Shown here piece after piece: positions 26,647-34,416 of a DNA stretch of 64,000 nucleotides (the first letter of the stretch is position 1; each line of letters begins with the position of its first letter). Source of the stretch: Cytobacillus oceanisediminis 2691 (GTDB taxonomy: Bacteria > Bacillota > Bacilli > Bacillales > Cytobacillaceae); assembly GCF_000294775.2 (NCBI RefSeq), contig NZ_CP015506.1:409501-473500 (forward strand), given 5' to 3'. The notes under the pieces were generated by a model. It searched no databases. It saw only the letters and a program-made list of their open reading frames with translations, and was not told the origin of the DNA. A program made the position numbers and the translations under genes.

Positions 26647-26853
26647 ATGATTTCCAACATTGGCATTCCAGGCTTAATTCTCGTTCTTGTCATTGCGTTG
26701 ATCATATTTGGGCCATCCAAGCTTCCTGAAATCGGGCGGGCATTTGGGCGGACCTTAACGGAGTTTAAAAGTGCGGCAAAGGATTTGGTATCAGATGAGG
26801 AAAAGAAGGAAGAGCAAAAGCCGGTACTTTCAGCCTTGAAAAAAGAAAAGTAG
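26647..26853 (+). CDS. tatA: Sec-independent translocase protein TatA, 68 aa
   Basis: A single N-terminal membrane helix ([20 protein letters not shown]) is followed by the hinge [17 protein letters not shown] and an amphipathic helix, then a short charged tail: the standard TatA layout. In B. subtilis, phoD is followed by tatAd and tatCd, whose products export PhoD. Here tatA is directly behind phoD but no tatC follows, so the TatC partner must be encoded elsewhere. Confidence 0.93.
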   Translation: MISNIGIPGLILVLVIALIIFGPSKLPEIGRAFGRTLTEFKSAAKDLVSDEEKKEEQKPVLSALKKEK

Positions 26854-26858
26854 GAAAT

Positions 26859-26892
26859 AAAAATACAGGCAAGCGAATTAGCCTGTATTTTT
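26859..26892 (+). terminator. phoD-tatA terminator
   Basis: AAAAATACAGGC pairs perfectly with GCCTGTATTTTT. Confidence 0.88.
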
Positions 26893-26897
26893 ATTGC

Positions 26898-26929
26898 GAA
26901 CAATATGTGAAATATTTCACATATTGTTC
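26898..26929. promoter_or_regulatory. perfect 32-bp palindrome with Fnr/Rex-like core
   Basis: The core TGTGAAATATTTCACA matches the Fnr site TGTGA-N6-TCACA and, apart from the outermost bases, the Rex site TTGTGAA-N4-TTCACAA. The symmetry extends outwards through AACAATA/TATTGTT. It lies 94 nt before the DoxX-like gene and is the likeliest operator for it. Confidence 0.55.
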
Positions 26930-27022
26930 ATTTTTGATTCATCCACTGGAATGAAAAGTATTATATATTAATACTGTACTTATATTGTTTACCTAAAATG
27001 CCATCAGGGAGGCACGATCATC

Positions 27023-28018
27023 ATGAAAAAAATATTCCAGTTTTTATTAATAGCAGGATTGGTCATGACGCCTTTTTTTGCGAGCGCACATGTGAAATGG
27101 TTCACAAATGTGACACCTCAAAAGGAAACGATTGAAAATATATTATCACCTTTATTTTTGGGACTGGCACTGACAGCTGCGATTTTCCTTGCGATGCTGA
27201 CATTGATTATCCCAAGGACAGCGCAATGGGACAAAGTTAAAAAGCTGGATGACTGGCTCTCAGGATTCCGCAAATATAGCAGGTATATCCTTAAGTATGG
27301 TACAGCCGCGGCATTAATAATACAGGTGACGAATGGAACATTATTTGCGCCTGAATTTTATTTAACCAATACGATTGCAATGATTCTAACTTGGGCAGCA
27401 ATTGGCTTTCTGCTTATTCCGCATCACATCTCTACAAAGGCCGGAGCCGTTATTTTATTGGGGCTATTTGTGTACGTTACCCTTCTGAATGGCATTTTCC
27501 ATATGCTTGATTATGGATATTATGTTGCCATTATTGGAGTCTTGCTGGTCGGCAGCACAAAGCTTGAGCAGGTTGGATTTCCATTCCTTTATTTAGGCAC
27601 AGGTTTATCTTTATGCTGGGTGGCTGTTGAAAAATGGGTATATCCAAGCATGTCTCTTGATATTGTAGCCAATCACGGAGTTCCCACATTCGGCTTTGCC
27701 CCGGCTGCATTCGTTGTTATGGCTGCATTCATTGAGTTTGTTGTCGGTTACCTTCTAGTGGTAGGGATCCTTAACCGGGGAGTTGGCTTTGTGGTTACGG
27801 TTATTTTTATTACAACCACGATGCTGTTTGGAATGACAGAAGTAATCGGCCATTTTATGATCCATATTGTCCTGATTATCTTCATCATTGAAGGGGTGTC
27901 TTTTTATAACCCGCCTATTAAGCTTCATAAAACCAGGGCAGATCAATTTGTGTTTGTTTTCCTGAACTTTATTTTCGTCCTTGCGACATTCATTCTGATT
28001 TATTACCGATTTGCATAA
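27023..28018 (+). CDS. DoxX-like polytopic membrane protein, 331 aa
   Basis: A cleavable-looking signal (MKKIFQFLLIAGLVMTPFFASA) with AHVKWF directly after it is followed by about eight membrane helices. The C-terminal half (VGFPFLYLGTGLSLCWVAVEKWVYP, then FVVMAAFIEFVVGYLLVVGIL) has the DoxX-family look, including the EK motif in helix 6 and E in helix 7. DoxX proteins are linked to quinone or redox functions. A possible Fnr/Rex operator upstream would fit control by oxygen or NADH. No partner gene is co-transcribed. Confidence 0.7.
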   Translation: MKKIFQFLLIAGLVMTPFFASAHVKWFTNVTPQKETIENILSPLFLGLALTAAIFLAMLTLIIPRTAQWDKVKKLDDWLSGFRKYSRYILKYGTAAALIIQVTNGTLFAPEFYLTNTIAMILTWAAIGFLLIPHHISTKAGAVILLGLFVYVTLLNGIFHMLDYGYYVAIIGVLLVGSTKLEQVGFPFLYLGTGLSLCWVAVEKWVYPSMSLDIVANHGVPTFGFAPAAFVVMAAFIEFVVGYLLVVGILNRGVGFVVTVIFITTTMLFGMTEVIGHFMIHIVLIIFIIEGVSFYNPPIKLHKTRADQFVFVFLNFIFVLATFILIYYRFA

Positions 28019-28021
28019 GGG

Positions 28022-28050
28022 TTGACACCTTAAGAAAAATAGAATATGAT
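28022..28050 (+). promoter_or_regulatory. SigA promoter of the Mn riboswitch operon
   Basis: TTGACA, 17 nt, TATGAT, ending 26 nt before the aptamer. Confidence 0.8.
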
Positions 28051-28075
28051 TAACGTATAGTTGAATAGTTTCTCC

Positions 28076-28168
28076 TAAAGGGGAGTAGCTTTTACAGCAG
28101 AGTCGTCATTTCGGAGTTTAGAGCTCCCGGCTTTGTTGGCAACCTTAACGTTGTTAGCAAGACCTTTG
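28076..28168 (+). promoter_or_regulatory. yybP-ykoY manganese riboswitch
   Basis: The conserved 5' strand TAAAGGGGAGTAGC and the 3' strand TTAGCAAGACCTTT close the P1 region, with CTCCCGGC- and GTTGGCAACCTTAACG-type internal segments. The 3' P1 strand (GACCTTT) is shared with the following terminator, so Mn2+ binding should favour read-through. This riboswitch class controls Mn2+ exporters, in agreement with the TerC/YkoY gene downstream. Confidence 0.93.
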
Positions 28169-28200
28169 CCTGTTTCGGGTAAAGGTCTTTTTGTTTTTTT
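28160..28200 (+). terminator. Mn riboswitch terminator
   Basis: AGACCTTTGCC pairs with GGGTAAAGGTCT, followed by TTTTTGTTTTTTT. Confidence 0.88.
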
Positions 28201-28234
28201 AAACCTTTACCGCTTGCTGGTAGAGGTTTTTTTA
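28201..28234 (+). terminator. second tandem terminator in the riboswitch leader
   Basis: AAACCTTTACC pairs with GGTAGAGGTTT, followed by T-run. Its 5' arm is nearly the same as that of the first terminator, so it may act as a backup or an alternative fold. Confidence 0.7.
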
Positions 28235-28336
28235 TTGCCTGATATAGCTTGGCAATGGAAATCCTCAATCGACATAACTGCAGGGAAACAGTGCGAAGCT
28301 TTCAATACTTAAAAAATAGAAGGAAAGGAGACCAAG

Positions 28337-28462
28337 ATGAAAAAAGCTAGAGTATCATTTGCAGAATTAATTAAGAAAAACAAAGAAGAGCTGCTGAGAG
28401 ATCAAGAATTGCTGGCTAAAATTGAAAAACGTGTAGACGAAAAATATACAAAGGTGAAATAA
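28337..28462 (+). CDS. FbpB-family small basic protein, 41 aa
   Basis: The product starts MKKARVSFAELIKKNKEELL and ends KIEKRVDEKYTKVK; it is the same length as and clearly paralogous to the protein at 23560-23685. The FbpB family is normally iron (Fur) controlled, but this copy lies in the transcript of a manganese riboswitch, 15 nt before the TerC-family exporter gene. GGAAAGGAG lies eight bases upstream of the ATG. The arrangement suggests a link between Mn efflux and iron sparing; that is inference. Confidence 0.8.
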   Translation: MKKARVSFAELIKKNKEELLRDQELLAKIEKRVDEKYTKVK

Positions 28463-28476
28463 GGGAGGGTGTTTAG

Positions 28477-29259
28477 ATGGAATTATCACTAATACTTGAG
28501 TATGGATGGGTATTGCTGCTGCTTGTGGCGCTGGAGGGTTTATTGGCTGCTGATAACGCGCTGGTGCTGGCGATTATGGTTAAGCATCTTCCGGAGGAGC
28601 AGAGGAAGAAGGCTTTATTTTACGGGTTAGCTGGAGCGTTTGTTTTCCGCTTTGGATCGTTATTTGCGATTTCATATCTAGTAGATGTATGGCAGGTTCA
28701 AGCCATTGGAGCGCTATACCTTCTGTTTATCGCGGCTAATCATATATTAAGAAAATTCCTTGTAAAAAAAGGCGAGGAAGAAGCAGGAGTAACGAAAGAA
28801 AAGAAACAATCTGGTTTTTGGCTGACAGTATTTAAGGTTGAGCTGGCTGATATTGCATTCGCTGTAGATTCCATTCTGGCAGCGGTCGCTCTGGCCGTGG
28901 CCCTTCCGGATTCAGGACTTGGCCATATAGGCGGACTTGACGGCGGAAAGTTCTTTGTCATCTTTGCCGGGGGTATGATCGGATTGATCATTATGCGTTT
29001 TGCTGCAAACCTCTTTGTGGATCTGCTTCACAGGAGACCTGGACTTGAGGTTGCAGCATTTGGTATTGTCGGCTGGGTTGGTGTCAAACTGGCTGTCTAT
29101 ACAATGTCCCATCCGGCGCTGGCGATCCTGCCTGAAGGATTTGCCAAATCGACCGAATGGAAAACTACTTTCTATGTAGTCTTAATTGGAATAGCATTAG
29201 CTGGATGGTTTCTTTCCAAGGAAAAACAGGAAGTGCCGGCTGAAGAAAAAGCAAGCTAA
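28477..29259 (+). CDS. ykoY: TerC-family manganese exporter, YkoY (MeeY)-like, 260 aa
   Basis: About seven to nine membrane helices carry the two TerC signature blocks, ALEGLLAADNALVLAIMVKH and ELADIAFAVDSILAAVAL, whose Asp/Asn residues form the metal path. B. subtilis YkoY/YceF-type proteins export Mn2+ and help load Mn into secreted enzymes. The yybP-ykoY riboswitch upstream supports Mn-induced expression. RBS AAGGGAGGG precedes the ATG. Terminated just behind the stop. Confidence 0.9.
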   Translation: MELSLILEYGWVLLLLVALEGLLAADNALVLAIMVKHLPEEQRKKALFYGLAGAFVFRFGSLFAISYLVDVWQVQAIGALYLLFIAANHILRKFLVKKGEEEAGVTKEKKQSGFWLTVFKVELADIAFAVDSILAAVALAVALPDSGLGHIGGLDGGKFFVIFAGGMIGLIIMRFAANLFVDLLHRRPGLEVAAFGIVGWVGVKLAVYTMSHPALAILPEGFAKSTEWKTTFYVVLIGIALAGWFLSKEKQEVPAEEKAS

Positions 29260-29263
29260 ATCA

Positions 29264-29295
29264 AACAGGGCGGAGTATACCCGCCCTGTTTTTTA
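29264..29295 (+). terminator. ykoY terminator
   Basis: AACAGGGCGG pairs with CCGCCCTGTT around a 7-nt loop, followed by T-run. Confidence 0.9.
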
Positions 29296-29306
29296 TGTGG
29301 AGGATC

Positions 29307-29330
29307 ATTCAATCAAATGTTTGATTGAAT
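29307..29330. repeat. TCAAACGTTTGA palindrome, copy 2 (one central mismatch)
   Basis: TCAATCAAATGTTTGATTGA within a 24-bp symmetrical sequence; the only mismatch is the central T. The stop codon of the leftward acetyltransferase gene lies inside it, and the ykoY terminator is 17 nt away. Confidence 0.85.
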
Positions 29331-29861
29331 ACCCATGAGCCCGGGTCTGGCCTGCCATTCAGCTTTCAGGATGCTCATTTCTATCAAGTTCCAATATTTA
29401 TTTCTAACTTTATTGGTCTGCCTAAGAAGTCCCTCTTTTTGGAACCCTGCCTGCTCGTAAATCTTAATAGCAGGCAAATTAAAATCAAAAACCCCAAGGC
29501 TGATTCTATTTAATCTCAGCTCTTGAAAGGCTAAGTTCAGGATTTGATGAATCATTTCTGAAGCATACCCTTTCCCCCGTGCTGTGGGGCTGATGAAAAC
29601 CTTGCCAATCCTCGCAGTTTCGTTGACACGGTCAACTCTGCCAAGGGAAATATGACCGACGATTTCATCGTTTGCCAAAACTTTGCAGATATATTCCGAG
29701 CTGGTTTCCAGATTTGCAGAGCTTATATACTTAGCAAGCTGCTCATGATTAAGGGGGAATTTGAAATGGGCACCGCTCCACTGAACCATTAATTCCGGTG
29801 TACTGATCCAGCTGATGAGCAAATCGATATCTTTTTCTGTAAAAGGTTCTAATCTTATCAT
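29313..29861 (-). CDS. GNAT acetyltransferase, RimJ/RimL type, 182 aa
   Basis: Starts MIRLEPFTEKDIDLLISWIS, the usual opening of RimJ/RimL-type N-acetyltransferases, with the acetyl-CoA loop SPTARGKGYASEM and the C-terminal FNLPAIKIYEQAGFQKEG. The acceptor could be a protein N-terminus, an antibiotic or a metabolite. The start is the ATG at 29859-29861 with AAGGAG six bases upstream; a longer open frame upstream overlaps the VOC gene and is rejected. Its last codons and stop are formed by the palindrome at 29307-29330. Probably an operon with the VOC gene. Confidence 0.85.
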   Translation of the reverse strand: MIRLEPFTEKDIDLLISWISTPELMVQWSGAHFKFPLNHEQLAKYISSANLETSSEYICKVLANDEIVGHISLGRVDRVNETARIGKVFISPTARGKGYASEMIHQILNLAFQELRLNRISLGVFDFNLPAIKIYEQAGFQKEGLLRQTNKVRNKYWNLIEMSILKAEWQARPGLMGIQSNI

Positions 29862-29958
29862 GGGAATCTCCTTCTTATTAATCATCTGAATTCGCAGTTT
29901 TTCAACCTTTTTCCCTTTTATCAGCCTAGTTTGTAAATTGCGGCTTGAGGCTTTTTCT

Positions 29959-30354
29959 TTATTGGCCTTTATGCAGCACGTTGCATGCGCTAAGCAGATT
30001 GCCATCCGGATCCTTAAAGCCAAATCCTCCAAAGCCATGTTCCTCATTAATATTAAGCGGACCAACTTCAATGTTTTTCACCTGCAGCCAATGATGGAAC
30101 TCTTCTAAGGATTGTGTATAGAAATCAATGATGCTGTGTTCGACACCATTATGGGAATTGGAAAAAGATAATGACTTTCTGTCTTCGGTTTCTACAAGGA
30201 AGATTGTTGGAACACCCTTTGCTTGAAAGCTTAGCATAGCATTTTTCTCACCTTTGAATTCAACTTTAACACCCAGAACCTCTACATAAAATGCTACTGA
30301 CCGCTCCAAGTTTGAAACTGGTATCTCAACAGTAGCAATATGTGAAATAAACAT
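29959..30354 (-). CDS. VOC-family (glyoxalase/dioxygenase fold) protein, 131 aa
   Basis: The vicinal-oxygen-chelate fold is recognisable from the paired beta-alpha-beta modules: HIATVEIPVSNLERSVAFYVEVLGV at the N-terminus and GGFGFKDPDGNLLSACNV at the C-terminus. Likely metal ligands are His5 and a Glu in the second module. Members include glyoxalases, dioxygenases and resistance proteins; the substrate is unknown. AAAGGAGG precedes the ATG. Confidence 0.8.
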   Translation of the reverse strand: MFISHIATVEIPVSNLERSVAFYVEVLGVKVEFKGEKNAMLSFQAKGVPTIFLVETEDRKSLSFSNSHNGVEHSIIDFYTQSLEEFHHWLQVKNIEVGPLNINEEHGFGGFGFKDPDGNLLSACNVLHKGQ

Positions 30355-30484
30355 TTGGACCCTCCTTTTATATCGAGTTTTTTACCTATTTTACAGAGTG
30401 CAGGAAAAATCCTGCTAAATATGCGTGAAATGCAAGTAATGAGTACATATTAATTTAAAGAACCATAAGGAAGGAGCAAATGAG

Positions 30485-30622
30485 TTGTCTGGAAAAGATG
30501 AGCAAAATAAGAAACAGACACAAGGCCCAAAAGAAGAGAGGGAACTTGTCAATGAGTTTGGAAAGTATAAAGGGGATCAGCCGGTTCCGCAGCCTAAGGA
30601 TTATGATGAGATAGAGTATTAA
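30485..30622 (+). CDS. 45-aa hydrophilic protein
   Basis: Starting at TTG (30485) with GGAAGGAG eight bases upstream, the frame encodes MSGKDEQNKKQTQGPKEERE and ends VPQPKDYDEIEY, directly followed by a terminator. A second frame starts at the ATG four bases earlier, but only 3 nt from the Shine-Dalgarno, so I prefer the TTG frame. The product is polar and probably disordered, like several short sporulation or stress peptides of bacilli. Function unknown. Confidence 0.6.
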   Translation: MSGKDEQNKKQTQGPKEERELVNEFGKYKGDQPVPQPKDYDEIEY

Positions 30623-30648
30623 AAAAGCAGGATAAGTCCTGCTTTTTT
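30623..30648 (+). terminator. terminator of the 45-aa gene
   Basis: AAAAGCAGGA pairs with TCCTGCTTTT around a 4-nt loop; it starts at the base after the stop codon. Confidence 0.88.
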
Positions 30649-30753
30649 AATATTTAAGTCTCTGGCCTTAGCTTATTTTAATGCTAAGGGAGCTTAATCC
30701 TCTTTGTATTCTCTTCTAAACTATAGTTAAGAAAAGCAAGAAGGGGAAAATGT

Positions 30754-31587
30754 ATGAATGGAAAAATTGAAGTTAGTTTTCATGGACTTATCATTTTATT
30801 AGCATTGTATATATTGTTTAATTATATGCCGACACTTTTGCCGGCTTATAAATGGGGTATTATTGCAGGCATGGCTGCCATATTAGTGATGGATTTTTAC
30901 TTTTTTGCTGCAGGCAAGTTATCCCGATTGAAATACAGCAGACTGGCACTTATTTATATGTTCTGTCTGCTGTTAATAGTTTTTATGACCTTTTATTTAA
31001 CAAAAATACTTGTTTTGACTGATGCCTATGGGCTCGAGAGAATGCTGAGGGAATATGAAGCTGCAGGCAAGCTCATCTTTTTCCTGGTTTGCTTTTTACA
31101 GCCTATTCTGTTGCCGCTTCCTGAAGCCGTAACACTGCCTGCCGGAAGTGCCGTATTCGGTCCCGCAGCCGCTGCCTTTCTTGGATTCACAGGTACACTT
31201 TCGGGGATTATTGTTATGTTCTTGACTGCAAGGATAGGAGGATTAAAGCTTGTATCCCGGTTTATAAAAGAGCGGCATCTGATCAAATACCAAAAATACA
31301 TGGAGAAAAATGAAAACACCATACTAATGCTGATGTTTGTTATTCCGATATTGCCGGATGAGATCATTTGTGTTGGAGCAGGAATGGGTGGTGTTTCATT
31401 TAAAAAGTTCCTGGGAATTGCGTCTATTTCCAAAATGTTAACTTCCTTGCTGCTGGCTTACTCGCTTTCATTGGCCAATGCCTTATCTTTATCTGGCTCA
31501 CAGCTTTTATTAGTCGTTTCGGTTGTGATAGGGGTATTTTACAGTGTATCCCACTTGTATAAAAAGAAGAAGGATAGAAACTATTAG
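30754..31587 (+). CDS. VTT-domain (TVP38/TMEM64-like) membrane protein, 277 aa
   Basis: About eight hydrophobic segments. The central part has the VTT/DedA signature: LPLPEAVTLPAGSAVFGPAAAAFLG-type (E and P in a re-entrant loop), followed by GTLSGIIVMFLTARIGG and, later, PILPDEIICVGAGMGGVSFKKF. Such proteins are thought to move lipids across the membrane. The first three helices (residues 1-80) are extra relative to the core domain. Single gene. Confidence 0.75.
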   Translation: MNGKIEVSFHGLIILLALYILFNYMPTLLPAYKWGIIAGMAAILVMDFYFFAAGKLSRLKYSRLALIYMFCLLLIVFMTFYLTKILVLTDAYGLERMLREYEAAGKLIFFLVCFLQPILLPLPEAVTLPAGSAVFGPAAAAFLGFTGTLSGIIVMFLTARIGGLKLVSRFIKERHLIKYQKYMEKNENTILMLMFVIPILPDEIICVGAGMGGVSFKKFLGIASISKMLTSLLLAYSLSLANALSLSGSQLLLVVSVVIGVFYSVSHLYKKKKDRNY

Positions 31588-31662
31588 GACTGTCTTTAAC
31601 CTTTAATGGTTCCTCCTATCGCTGTCAGCGAAACTATTCAGGCAACGATAGGATTAATCACT

Positions 31663-32034
31663 TTAGATAGATGCGAAGATTCCCGATGCTTTGGCGACCA
31701 GCTGATCCTGGTCGTTATAAATCAGGCAGTCTGTGTGGTTGAGGGTGCGCCCCCTCTTCACAAGGTGAGCATTGGCGATAAGAAATTCACCTGTCGCCCC
31801 CATTAGGAAAGTGACCTTTAAATCAGCTGTCACCACGGATTGCATCTGGTTTTCATCCGGCTCGAAAATATTCCCCATCGCTACATCCGCAAGAGTGGAA
31901 ATGATGCCTCCATGAACCAGCCCCGCGCTGTTAATAAAGAGCGGCTGAATTGGCAAAGTCACTTTCATATTGCTTTCACTGACTCTTTCGTAATGGAATT
32001 TCAGAAATTCATCAAAAGGCTGTTTGATTAACAT
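31663..32034 (-). CDS. PaaI-type hotdog thioesterase, 123 aa
   Basis: A hot-dog fold acyl-CoA thioesterase: the motif LVHGGIISTLADVAMG carries the HGG loop and the catalytic Asp, followed by strands VVTADLKVTFLMGATGEFLIANAHLVKRG. Substrate probably an aryl- or acyl-CoA. The start is the ATG at 32032-32034 with GGAG eight bases upstream; the ATG 42 nt earlier has no ribosome binding site. Confidence 0.85.
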   Translation of the reverse strand: MLIKQPFDEFLKFHYERVSESNMKVTLPIQPLFINSAGLVHGGIISTLADVAMGNIFEPDENQMQSVVTADLKVTFLMGATGEFLIANAHLVKRGRTLNHTDCLIYNDQDQLVAKASGIFASI

Positions 32035-32220
32035 TTTGTACACTCCAATTTCATTAAGGTTAAAATGTTTATTCATGATTTTTTGTGAAATCCCTGCTTA
32101 TTGCGGCTAATTTGTATAGGAAAGGCTGTAACTGCGAATTTATGATTTTATTAGATGGTTTCATAAAATCTGAAAAAGTGTTATTATTTTCAATAAATTC
32201 AAAAAAGGCAGGGCTGGAAT

Positions 32221-33330
32221 ATGGCAAAAGTAGAGAATATTAGTTTCGCAGAAAACTTTCCTATTTCATTTAAGGAACTGGAAGAAGAAGCAGAGAAAGT
32301 GATGGGAGCTGGCGGATTTGGCTATGTTCAATCAGGAGCCGGGGGAGAAGAAACGCTGAAAAAGAATATCGAATCCTTTGCAAAATACTCAATTGTACCG
32401 AGGATGCTTAGAGATGTATCAGTGCCGGATATAAGTGTGAATTTATTTGGAAAAACGTATCCCTATCCAGTATTCCTTGCACCTATAGGAATGCAGCGTC
32501 TTGAACACAGTGAGGGAGAGCTTGCATCTGCCCGGGCGGCAGCTTCGTTTGGAATTCCTTTTATCCAGAGCACGGTATCCAGTTATTCCATTGAAGAAAT
32601 CGCAAATGCAACAGGCACGAGTCCAAAATGGTTCCAATTATATTGGTCCAATTATGAAGATACTGCGTTCAGTATGGTGCGCCGGGCGGAGGAATCAGGC
32701 TATGAAGCAATTGTGTTAACAGTAGATACGGTGATGATGGGGTGGAGGGAAGCTGATCTAAGAAACAATTTTTCACCGTTAAAGCTTGGCTATGGAAAAG
32801 CAAACTATGAGAGTGACCCGGTCTTTATGGCCACTCTCCATGACGGTGATGTAGTTCAGGGAATCCTTGATAATATCCATCATCCAACCTTGAGCTGGGA
32901 GCATATTGCTAGGTTAAAAGAGAAAACAAATCTGCCGATTCTATTAAAGGGTATTCTCCATCCCGAAGATGCCAGGCTGGCCGTTGAAAAAGGGATAGAC
33001 GGAATCATAGTCTCCAATCATGGCGGCAGGCAGCTTGATGGAGTGATTGCGGCGATTGATGCGCTTGGACCGGTTGTGAAGGAAGTCAAAGGAAGAATTC
33101 CAGTATTGTTTGACAGCGGCATTCGCCGCGGTTCCGATGTGGTCAAAGCACTGGCATTAGGAGCCGACGCAGTTTGCCTGGGAAGGCCGTATGTGTACGG
33201 TTTGGCCATTGGCGGGCAGAATGGAGTTGAAAAAGTACTTGCCAACTTTATTGAAGAAACAAAAGTGTCACTTTCTCTGGCAGGAGTCGGGAGTCTAAAG
33301 GAAATGGCAAGTCTGAAGCTACTTCGATAG
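32221..33330 (+). CDS. FMN-dependent alpha-hydroxyacid oxidase/dehydrogenase, 369 aa
   Basis: A TIM-barrel flavoprotein of the lactate/glycolate oxidase family that oxidises a 2-hydroxyacid to a 2-oxoacid. Key features: FLAPIGMQRLEHSEGE (FMN loop), VLTVDTVMMGWREADLRN, PILLKGILHPEDA (Lys contacting FMN), the catalytic His267 with Arg in SNHGGRQLDG, and DSGIRRGSDVVKALALGADAVCLGRPY (phosphate binding). Residue 1-30 region is typical for lactate 2-monooxygenase-like members. Substrate not determined. Single gene. Confidence 0.88.
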   Translation: MAKVENISFAENFPISFKELEEEAEKVMGAGGFGYVQSGAGGEETLKKNIESFAKYSIVPRMLRDVSVPDISVNLFGKTYPYPVFLAPIGMQRLEHSEGELASARAAASFGIPFIQSTVSSYSIEEIANATGTSPKWFQLYWSNYEDTAFSMVRRAEESGYEAIVLTVDTVMMGWREADLRNNFSPLKLGYGKANYESDPVFMATLHDGDVVQGILDNIHHPTLSWEHIARLKEKTNLPILLKGILHPEDARLAVEKGIDGIIVSNHGGRQLDGVIAAIDALGPVVKEVKGRIPVLFDSGIRRGSDVVKALALGADAVCLGRPYVYGLAIGGQNGVEKVLANFIEETKVSLSLAGVGSLKEMASLKLLR

Positions 33331-33463
33331 TTTCTCAGCAGAAATCGAAGAGCGCTTAATACATTGATTGCACCAAGAAAAGTATATAAGCAAAAAGATT
33401 GATGACAGTGCCGGAATAATTTGTTAAGCTTGAGATAGCTTATCAAACTAAATATCTATGCAG

Positions 33464-33563
33464 CTACTAGGGGTGCCCCGAATGTGTGGGCTGAGAGGAA
33501 AGCGCGTTATAGCTTTCTGACTCTTATGGACCTGATCTGGTTAATGCCAGCGGAGGGAAGTAG
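33464..33563 (+). promoter_or_regulatory. TPP riboswitch (THI box) upstream of thiW
   Basis: Conserved blocks CTACTAGGGGTGC, GGCTGAGAGGAAAG, ACCTGATCTGGTTAATGCCAGCGGAGGGAAGTAG. TPP binding is expected to lower expression through the terminator at 33598-33629. Confidence 0.96.
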
Positions 33564-33597
33564 GATTTGACTATATGTCAATTCATATACTTAAACC

Positions 33598-33629
33598 AAG
33601 CCAGGTCCTTATGGGAATCTGGCTTTTTT
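33598..33629 (+). terminator. terminator in the thiW leader
   Basis: AAGCCAGGTCC pairs (one mismatch) with GAATCTGGCTT, followed by six T; lies between the TPP aptamer and thiW. Confidence 0.8.
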
Positions 33630-33687
33630 GTATACATACTTCCCATCCTGATAAGCAATCAGGCGGCCCTTTAGAAAGGAGGTTTAG

Positions 33688-34176
33688 ATGAACAGAACCC
33701 GATTGTTAACTACGATGGCTTTATTTGTAGCAATTGGGACACTGGGATCCCATTTGCTCTGGTTTCCGGCAGGCATAGCCAAGGCCTATCCGGTGCAGCA
33801 TGCGGTGAATGTATTGGCAGCGGTGACGCTTGGCCCCCTGCCTGCAGCAGCTGTGGCATTTATGATTGGCCTGCTTCGTAATTTGCTTGGATTCGGGACG
33901 CTGCTTGCGTTTCCAGGCGGCATGATCGGAGCGTTTTTGGCAGGTGTGCTTTATTTGAAGTTCGGCCGGAAAATATGGGCTGCTGTAGGAGAAGTGGTAG
34001 GTACCGGCATAATCGGTGCATTGTTTGCAGTCCCTTTTGCAAAGGTTCTCATGGGAAGCGCAGCTGGGGCATTCTTCTTTGTGCCGCCATTCCTGGTCAG
34101 CAGTATTGCCGGTGCGGCCATAGGCTGGATGGTTTTGGCAAAGGTTAAAGAGAAGAATCTGGTTCAGAATATGTGA
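33688..34176 (+). CDS. thiW: ThiW, substrate-binding (S) component of a thiazole ECF transporter, 162 aa
   Basis: About five membrane helices with the ThiW opening (TTMALFVAIGTLGSHLLWFPAG) and the conserved AYPVQHAVNVLAAVTLGP and AFPGGMIGAFLAG segments. It is thought to take up the thiamine precursor hydroxyethylthiazole together with a shared ECF module encoded elsewhere. The TPP riboswitch upstream gives the regulation. GAAAGGAGG lies seven bases before the ATG. Confidence 0.92.
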   Translation: MNRTRLLTTMALFVAIGTLGSHLLWFPAGIAKAYPVQHAVNVLAAVTLGPLPAAAVAFMIGLLRNLLGFGTLLAFPGGMIGAFLAGVLYLKFGRKIWAAVGEVVGTGIIGALFAVPFAKVLMGSAAGAFFFVPPFLVSSIAGAAIGWMVLAKVKEKNLVQNM

Positions 34177-34227
34177 TGATTTTGAGCTGGCGAAGCTAGA
34201 TGAGTAAGCAGCATAGTAAAGAAATCT

Positions 34228-34288
34228 GACTTAATGAGCGATTTTCAAGAGTTATAAGCGAAATCCCAAATTTATGAGAGAAAAACGT
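34228..34288 (+). repeat. post-CDS degenerate ~20-bp repeats, 3 units
   Basis: TTAATGAGCGATTTTCAAGA, GTTATAAGCGAAATCCCAAA, TTTATGAGAGAAAAACGTCA follow each other at 20-bp spacing between thiW and the second TPP riboswitch. Confidence 0.55.
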
Positions 34289-34329
34289 CAAGTTAGAAAG
34301 TCGGTAAAAAACAATTAAAATGTTAGAAA

Positions 34330-34416
34330 ACTGCTAGGGGCGCTACGGCTGAGATAAGGAGCTTTTCCTTTGTCCCTTGGAACCTGATCTGGATAATGCC
34401 AGCGCAGGGAAGCAGT
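34330..34416 (+). promoter_or_regulatory. TPP riboswitch upstream of tenA
   Basis: ACTGCTAGGGGCGC, GGCTGAGATAAGG, ACCTGATCTGGATAATGCCAGCGCAGGGAAGCAGT are the conserved strands of the THI box. Confidence 0.96.
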
